DNA from: Pseudomonas sp. AFG_SD02_1510_Pfu_092
GTDB taxonomy: Bacteria; Pseudomonadota; Gammaproteobacteria; Pseudomonadales; Pseudomonadaceae
Assembly (NCBI RefSeq): GCF_003331055.1
Contig: NZ_PUQD01000018.1
Location: forward strand, 1 to 64,000
Length of the DNA: 64,000 bases
Direction of reading: 5' to 3'
Positions within the stretch are counted from its first letter, which is position 1. Each line of letters starts with the position of its first letter. Below are positions 59,254 through 64,000 of the stretch, piece by piece. A program made the translations under genes and the position numbers. The notes under the pieces were generated by a model, which saw only the letters and a list, made by a program, of their open reading frames with translations, ran no database searches and had not been told where the DNA came from.

Positions 59254-60138
59254 TCACAGCTGCACCAGTCGCTCGCGCAGAAACGCCACGAAACCCTGCA
59301 CCGGCCGCGCCACCTGGCGGTGCTGCGGGTACACCGCCGACAGCTGCAACGCCGGCGGCGTCCACGCCTCCAGCAGCGTCACCAGGCGCCCATCGGCCAA
59401 CGCCTGGCCAACGATGAAGGTCGGCAGGTACGTCACGCCCATTCCGGCGATCGCCGCATCCCTGAGCAACTCGCCGTTGTTTGCCCGCATGCGCCCGGTT
59501 ACCGGAATCGCCTGGGCCTTGCCTGCCTGGCGGAACTGCCATTGCACCTGCCGCGAATGCCCATACGGCAGGCAGTCATGCCCGGCCAATGCCTCCGGCC
59601 TGGCCGGTACGCCGCGTGCCTCCAGGTAGGCCGGGCTGGCGCAGTACACCCGCTCGACATCGGCAATGCGCCGCGCAATCAGGCTGGAGTCTTCCAGCGC
59701 GCCAATCCGCAGCGCCAGGTCATAGCCCTCGCCAATCAGGTCTACCGCGCGGTCACTGAGGTCGACCTCCACATCCACCTGCGGATGCAGTTGCAGAAAC
59801 TCGGTCAGCAGGCAGCCCAGGTGCGCCATGGCGAACGACAGCGGCGCGCTCAGGCGCAAGGTGCCGCGCAGGGCCTGGGCCTGGCCGCTGATGTCGTGCT
59901 CCACCTGCTGCACTTCGCCGAGCAGGCGCAGCGCCGCCTGGTAGTAGTGCTGGCCCAGCGGCGTAGCGTCCAGGCGCCGGGTGGAGCGGTTGAGCAGCCG
60001 CACCCCCAGGCGCTCTTCAAGCTGCATCAGGCGCCGGCTCACCGATTGCTTGGACATGCCCAGGCGGTCGGCCGCAGCCGTGAAACTGCCGGCCTCCATG
60101 ACCTGGGCAAAGATACGCATGTCTTCGTAAGGGTTCAT
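59254..60138 (-). CDS. LysR family transcriptional regulator
   Basis: This gene encodes 294 residues. The N-terminal winged helix-turn-helix is typical of the CrgA-like LysR branch (MRIFAQVMEAGSFTAAADRL, then MSKQSVSRRLMQLEERLGVR). The C-terminal periplasmic-binding-protein-like effector domain contains GTLRLSAPLSFAMAHLG and GVTYLPTFIVGQAL. The start is ATG 60138; an earlier in-frame ATG at 60195 lies in the promoter. It is divergent from the secreted esterase gene with 143 bp between starts, so it probably controls that gene and itself. Confidence 0.93.
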   Translation of the reverse strand: MNPYEDMRIFAQVMEAGSFTAAADRLGMSKQSVSRRLMQLEERLGVRLLNRSTRRLDATPLGQHYYQAALRLLGEVQQVEHDISGQAQALRGTLRLSAPLSFAMAHLGCLLTEFLQLHPQVDVEVDLSDRAVDLIGEGYDLALRIGALEDSSLIARRIADVERVYCASPAYLEARGVPARPEALAGHDCLPYGHSRQVQWQFRQAGKAQAIPVTGRMRANNGELLRDAAIAGMGVTYLPTFIVGQALADGRLVTLLEAWTPPALQLSAVYPQHRQVARPVQGFVAFLRERLVQL

Positions 60139-60281
60139 TGTCTCGCTCTTGGTGACAGTCAAACGCTTTATAGCGGCTTTTTCCCAACGGCGCATCTCCC
60201 TAATCTACCCACAAGTCGCAGCGATGGCCCGAAGGCCAGGCAAGACGCCCACTCCCCGAACATGTAGAAAAGGATTCGCCC

Positions 60282-61301
60282 ATGAACATTGTCCACAAAA
60301 CGCTGACCGCCTCCCTGCTGGCCCTGTCCGTTTCCAGCGCCTTCGCCGCTGGCAGCCCAGGTGTCGAGCAGCACACCCAGGCCTTCCTCGAAGCCCTGGA
60401 GCAAGGCGGCGGCAAGCCACTGGAACAACTCAGCCCGAAAGACGCCCGTGCAGTGCTGACCGGCGCTCAGGCTTCGGTCAAGATCGACCTCTCTGGCATC
60501 GAGGTAAAGGAACGGACCATTCAGGCCAACGGTGAGTCGATCAAGCTGCAGGTGGTACGCCCGGCCAATGTGCAGGGGGAATTGCCGGTGTTCATGTTCT
60601 TCCACGGTGGCGGCTGGGTGCTGGGCGACTTCCCGACCCACCAGCGGCTGATTCGCGACCTGGTGGTCGGCTCCGGCGCGGTGGCGGTGTATGTCGACTA
60701 CACGCCGTCACCTGAGTCGCACTACCCGACCGCGATCGACCAGGCCTACGCCGCGACGCGCTGGGTGGCCGAGCATGGCAAGGAACTCGGCGTGGACGGC
60801 AAACGCCTGGCGGTAGCCGGCAACAGCGTCGGCGGCAACATGGCGGCGGTGGTCGCGCTCAAGGCCAAAGAGGCCGGTACCCCGGCGCTGCGTTTCCAGC
60901 TGTTGCTGTGGCCGGTGACCGATGCCAGCTTCGAGACGGCGTCGTACAAGCAATTTGCCGAAGGGCACTTCCTCACCACCGGGATGATGAAATGGTTCTG
61001 GGACAACTACACCACCGATGCCAAGGCGCGCCAGCAGATCTACGCCTCGCCGCTGCGCGCCACTGTCGAACAGCTGAAAGGCTTGCCGCCGGCCCTGGTG
61101 CAAACGGCCGAGTTCGATGTGCTGCGCGATGAAGGTGAAGCGTATGCGCGCAAGTTGAATGCAGCGGGCGTGACGGTGACCTCGGTGCGCTACAACGGGA
61201 TGATTCATGACTATGGGCTGCTCAACCCGCTGAGCCAGGTACCGGCGGTGAAGGCGGCGATGCGGCAGGCGGGCACCGAACTGAAAGTGCACCTGCAGTG
61301 A
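60282..61301 (+). CDS. secreted alpha/beta-hydrolase esterase (hormone-sensitive lipase family)
   Basis: This gene encodes 339 residues. The signal peptide ends near SVSSAFAAGS. The family motif HGGGWVLGDF forms the oxyanion hole. The catalytic Ser is in VAGNSVGGNMAAVVALK, Asp in AEFDVLRDEGEAYA and His in GMIHDYGLL. It should hydrolyse short-chain esters in the periplasm or outside. The start is ATG 60282 after AAAAGGA. It is transcribed away from the LysR gene, its likely regulator, and ends at a strong terminator. Confidence 0.93.
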   Translation: MNIVHKTLTASLLALSVSSAFAAGSPGVEQHTQAFLEALEQGGGKPLEQLSPKDARAVLTGAQASVKIDLSGIEVKERTIQANGESIKLQVVRPANVQGELPVFMFFHGGGWVLGDFPTHQRLIRDLVVGSGAVAVYVDYTPSPESHYPTAIDQAYAATRWVAEHGKELGVDGKRLAVAGNSVGGNMAAVVALKAKEAGTPALRFQLLLWPVTDASFETASYKQFAEGHFLTTGMMKWFWDNYTTDAKARQQIYASPLRATVEQLKGLPPALVQTAEFDVLRDEGEAYARKLNAAGVTVTSVRYNGMIHDYGLLNPLSQVPAVKAAMRQAGTELKVHLQ

Positions 61302-61313
61302 GTCGATGAGCAA

Positions 61314-61340
61314 AGGGCCCGCCCAGGCGGGTCTTTTTTC
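61314..61340 (+). terminator. Rho-independent terminator of the esterase gene
   Basis: A GGGCCCGCC-like arm, CA loop, GGCGGGTC arm and TTTTTT, 14 bp after the stop. Confidence 0.9.
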
Positions 61341-61348
61341 TATTGTTT

Positions 61349-61741
61349 CTATTGCGGAAATGGCCCGCAGGCTTCGATGAACCTGCTATCGGTGCGGCTA
61401 TCCAGGGCACCGTCCGCACCGATGTAGATATCGACCTGGGGCCACTTGGGTTTGGCCCGGATGCAGTGCCACTTTCCGCGGTTGGTCCAATCAAGCTGCA
61501 TGAAAAACTGATCGTCCGGGAAGATATGACCGCCGCCGCCGGTGGCTTCACCTGGGAAGATCTCACCTTTTGAGATGTCATCTTGAACATTCAAGATATA
61601 GCCAAGACGCCCCTGGCCTTTGTCAGAAAAATGAAAACTTACATGGGGTGTGGCAACATACCAAAAGACGATTGGGCTAAGCATTATCGCGACCACCCAG
61701 CGCCAGAAATGCCGTTTCGGTTTATTTGCAGACATGATCAC
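61349..61741 (-). CDS. probable immunity protein for the adjacent type-44 toxin
   Basis: This gene encodes up to 130 residues. A basic N-terminus and one membrane helix (WRWVVAIMLSPIVFWYVATP) are followed by a domain of about 95 residues, predicted periplasmic (YILNVQDDISKGEIFPGEAT and DQFFMQLDWTNRGKWHC). The family is not recognised. It overlaps the end of the toxin gene (GTG 61741 with GGAGG eight bases before; ATG 61735 is the alternative). Tail overlap with a polymorphic toxin, small size and low G+C are what immunity genes look like; the membrane anchor would suit a toxin acting in the periplasm. Its role is inferred from position. Confidence 0.7.
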   Translation of the reverse strand: MIMSANKPKRHFWRWVVAIMLSPIVFWYVATPHVSFHFSDKGQGRLGYILNVQDDISKGEIFPGEATGGGGHIFPDDQFFMQLDWTNRGKWHCIRAKPKWPQVDIYIGADGALDSRTDSRFIEACGPFPQ

Positions 61742-62780
61742 GTACGCTTCCTCCCCAGTTTGACAGTGGCAATGCTAATACCTCATCCATGAGCACCTTC
61801 GCCGTGATCCCACCGTTTGGTTGCTGCTTATACAGTTGGATGCCAATACTAATAGCGACACGATCGCCTATATCATCCCAAGCGCGCATCCCGTCGATGT
61901 CTGCGTAGCGACGAGGCCCATCCTGTTCATCCCAGTCTTGAACCTTCCGTATTGTGTCTGACGCAATCTGCTCTAGCCCTGCACCGTCGAGAAGCGCGCC
62001 TTCAGAGAGGCCACCGGCCCGCCCTACATAGCCGTAATGGATGTTCGACCAGATATCGTAGTAGTAGTCAACCTCACCTTGTTTGTGCCAAATCCCACCG
62101 AATTGTTGCCTAATGGTCTTTTTATGATCCCATGGTCTGTTCTGACCAACCCGCTCAGCCCAAAGCGCCATCGCGGCAGCAGTATTACTCACCGTGATTG
62201 CTTGAAAGTCAGGCGGTAAAAGACGTGCATACCAAGGGATCTTTTGGAATTTTACTTTTTCCTCTGTCGCGTCAAAGCTGGTTAGCTTCTTCATTTTCAG
62301 TACGGATGGATGTGTGATATTGCGGTTCATCTCTCCGGCGATATAGCTGGCCGCCTGTTCCATCATGTCAGGATCTTTGCATGTGCCAGGCTTGTTTTCT
62401 ATTAACGCCGGTTTGATGGGAAGAATAGGGCCAGCTTGACCTGATGTTGCCAATCGACTCGTCTGCTGTGTCGCCGCGAATCTTGTCGTTTCGCCAAGTC
62501 CTCCCGTGGCTATGACACGGTTGCTTCCGGCTGGGCACGCACAGGCTACCAAAGCTCCATCGACCACTGCCGGGCGCCCTTGGATGATGAAGTGGGGTAT
62601 GCCCTCCACGAGGGTTCCGACCTCACCACAAACCGGGCATGGGGTGGTCTTGTCCTCCAGCCTCAAGGCCTCGCGCCCCTGCACCAGGAACCCGACGTTA
62701 CTGGCCAGGCATACGGCTCCTGTAGTGGTGCGGTCTCCATTCAAGGCCTGGGTCCGATCGTCAATCCTGAAAGTTGCCAC
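61722..62780 (-). CDS. PAAR-domain effector with C-terminal polymorphic toxin type 44 domain
   Basis: This gene encodes 352 residues from GTG 62780 (GAGG nine bases upstream); a TTG at 62795 is possible. Residues 1-95 form a PAAR-type spike tip (GDRTTTGAVCLASN, then cysteines in TPCPVCGEVG and VACACPAG). PAAR proteins sit on the type VI secretion VgrG spike and deliver fused toxins. Residues of about 150-320 match the polymorphic toxin type 44 domain: NRPWDHKKTIRQQFGG, then YYYDIWSNIHYGYVGRAGGL with the conserved N-x-HYG motif. The domain's activity is not established; peptidoglycan or peptide hydrolysis has been proposed for related folds. No vgrG gene is nearby, so it is an orphan cargo. 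G+C content is visibly lower than in flanking genes. Confidence 0.85.
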   Translation of the reverse strand: MATFRIDDRTQALNGDRTTTGAVCLASNVGFLVQGREALRLEDKTTPCPVCGEVGTLVEGIPHFIIQGRPAVVDGALVACACPAGSNRVIATGGLGETTRFAATQQTSRLATSGQAGPILPIKPALIENKPGTCKDPDMMEQAASYIAGEMNRNITHPSVLKMKKLTSFDATEEKVKFQKIPWYARLLPPDFQAITVSNTAAAMALWAERVGQNRPWDHKKTIRQQFGGIWHKQGEVDYYYDIWSNIHYGYVGRAGGLSEGALLDGAGLEQIASDTIRKVQDWDEQDGPRRYADIDGMRAWDDIGDRVAISIGIQLYKQQPNGGITAKVLMDEVLALPLSNWGGSVRDHVCK

Positions 62781-63026
62781 GCGTAGATTCCTCAAGCGAA
62801 AACCGGGAGGCTAGCACCACCAAGACCAAGGAAATCGCGCCCGAACGGTGCAAGAACAGTCCTACAGGACACGTTGTCTTGCCCTACGCGCCACTTCCCT
62901 AATAGTCACTCAAGAAGGGACAGTCATTCACATAGTCGCGTATTTTTAACATCCAAACTGACAGTTAAACTTCTCCCATCAGCAACCTGATGCCCTCGCG
63001 ATTCAGGCTTATCAAGGAGAATCACC

Positions 63027-63749
63027 ATGCTTACCGTACGCAACGCTGAAGACCGCGGCCTGGCCTTTCATGGCTGGCTGAAATCATTTCACACCTTCTC
63101 GTTCGGCCATTACCGCAACGCCGACGAGCAAGGTTTCTCCGACCTGCTGGTGATCAACGACGACCGCGTCATCCCAGGCAAAGGCTTTGGCCAGCACCCG
63201 CACCGCGACATGGAGATTTTCTCCTATGTGCTGGAAGGCGCACTGGAGCACAAGGACACGCTGGGCACTGGCTCGGTGATCCGCCCGGGCGATGTGCAAC
63301 TGATGAGCGCCGGCCATGGCGTGGCGCATAGCGAGTTCAACCACAGCCAGGTGCAGCCGGTGCACTTTCTGCAGATCTGGATCGTGCCGAACGTGCAAGG
63401 CGCCACGCCGCGTTACCAGCAACAGCATTTCAGTGCCGAAGAAAAGCGCGGCAAGCTGCGCCTGATCATCTCCCCGGATGGCGCCGAGGGTTCGTTGCAG
63501 GTGCGGCAGAATGCGCGGGTGTATGCCGGTCTGTTCGATGGAAATGAGCGCGCCACGCTGCACTTGCCGGAGAACCGCCATGCCTACGTGCATGTGGCCC
63601 GGGGCAGTGTCGAACTCAATGGGCAGTTGCTCAATGAAGGGGATGGCGTTCGGGTAAGGCAGGAACAGCTGCTGGAGCTGGGCAATGGAGTGGATGCCGA
63701 GGTGCTGGTGTTTGACCTGCGACCGCATGAATTGCCAGGTATGCCTTGA
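63027..63749 (+). CDS. pirin family protein (YhhW-like)
   Basis: This gene encodes 240 residues, a bicupin of the pirin family. The metal-binding motif of the N-terminal cupin is FGQHPHRDMEIFSYVLEGALEHKD, written here as FGQHPHRDMEIFSYV and LEGALEHKD, with the second set in SAGHGVAHSEFNHS. These give three His and one Glu. YhhW/pirin enzymes show quercetin 2,3-dioxygenase activity in vitro; the cellular role is open. The start is ATG 63027 after AAGGAG. It is preceded by about 230 bp without a gene (62796-63026) and followed by a REP pair. Confidence 0.93.
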   Translation: MLTVRNAEDRGLAFHGWLKSFHTFSFGHYRNADEQGFSDLLVINDDRVIPGKGFGQHPHRDMEIFSYVLEGALEHKDTLGTGSVIRPGDVQLMSAGHGVAHSEFNHSQVQPVHFLQIWIVPNVQGATPRYQQQHFSAEEKRGKLRLIISPDGAEGSLQVRQNARVYAGLFDGNERATLHLPENRHAYVHVARGSVELNGQLLNEGDGVRVRQEQLLELGNGVDAEVLVFDLRPHELPGMP

Positions 63750-63765
63750 GTTTCTGCTTTGACAG

Positions 63766-63866
63766 CGATGGCCCTATCGCCGGCAAGCCAGCTCCCACAG
63801 GTAATGCACAGCTTCTGAAGTCTGTGCAGTATCTGTGGGAGCTGGCTTGCCGGCGATAGGGCCATC
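63766..63866. repeat. inverted REP pair (variant type)
   Basis: TGGCCCTATCGCCGGCAAGCC..AGCTCCCACAG and its near-exact reverse complement CTGTGGGAGCTGGC..TTGCCGGCGATAGGGCCA, about 40 bp apart, after pirin. Confidence 0.92.
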
Positions 63867-63875
63867 CGCCCGAAT

Positions 63876-64000
63876 TCAGGGCTCGAACCCCTCAACAATG
63901 ATCACCTCAGCCTTCGCCACACCCTGGCGATGGCTGCACGCCTCCTGATACAGCTCCGACCGGTAACACGCCACCGCCTGCTCATACGAATCGAACTCGA
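63876..64000 (-). CDS. DUF1330 domain protein (3' part only)
   Basis: The last 41 codons of a gene that runs off the window. The C-terminal sequence contains EFDSYEQAVACYRSELYQEA and AKAEVIIVEGFEP, the typical end of DUF1330 proteins: small dimeric alpha-beta barrels of unknown function. The stop is TGA at 63878-63876. The N-terminal half is outside the window. Confidence 0.85.
   Translation of the reverse strand, partial: EFDSYEQAVACYRSELYQEACSHRQGVAKAEVIIVEGFEP

Overview
The window is about 63% G+C chromosomal DNA from a fluorescent pseudomonad of the Pseudomonas putida group. The evidence is the dense P. putida-type REP elements (core GTGGGAGCGG... / ...GCGGGCTTGCCCGCTCCCAC), the pyoverdine genes pvdA and fpvGHJK-CDEF, a MexEF-OprN-type pump, 4-hydroxyphenylpyruvate dioxygenase, and an MvaT-family gene next to gloA as remembered for turB in strain KT2440. 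No prophage, insertion sequence, CRISPR array, tRNA or rRNA gene was seen.

Layout. 0.2-3.6 kb: an unknown protein, a VOC protein and an NADP-type aldehyde dehydrogenase. 3.8-7.6 kb: a 1274-residue toxin-like leucine-rich-repeat protein. 7.6-10.3 kb: an AT-rich leader, then a two-gene acyltransferase plus GT61 glycosyltransferase cassette. 10.3-14.9 kb: AraC regulator, LysE exporter, a TerC/CBS membrane protein preceded by a short proline-rich upstream ORF, and a RarD-like transporter. 15-18.8 kb: hpd flanked by two CSS-motif proteins, one with an EAL domain and one without. 18.9-24.6 kb: a DJ-1/PfpI protein, two hybrid histidine kinases and a TPR protein. 24.8-30.7 kb: mexEF-oprN. 30.8-31.2 kb: a REP array that, from remembered KT2440 gene order, looks like an inversion breakpoint. 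31.2-38.3 kb: a tightly overlapping signalling operon (multi-receiver hybrid kinase, CheR, CheB, receiver-kinase, receiver) with a divergent receiver gene. 38.4-43.7 kb: cobF, an OprD-family porin, the MvaT-family gene, gloA, small genes and a shikimate dehydrogenase homologue.

43.7-46 kb holds the most interesting regulatory unit. A LexA/CI-like S24 repressor has a perfect TTTAGC-N5-GCTAAA palindrome at its own promoter. Two near copies of this palindrome sit on a strong sigma70-like promoter driving a leaderless-secretion (no signal peptide) PL7 alginate-lyase-family gene. Between the two lies a divergent DUF1654 gene with a perfect LexA box.

46.5-60 kb: pbpG, then pyoverdine functions. 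pvdA carries a perfect PvdS box, the eight-gene fpv operon (iron release from ferripyoverdine) has a Fur-like box, and an MbtH/type II thioesterase pair has a one-mismatch PvdS box. A lipoprotein, an isochorismatase-family hydrolase, a LysR regulator and a secreted esterase lie among and after these. 61.3-62.8 kb: a lower-G+C PAAR/type-44 polymorphic toxin with its probable immunity gene. The window ends with a pirin and the 3' part of a DUF1330 gene. All functions are inferred from sequence alone; no database search was run.
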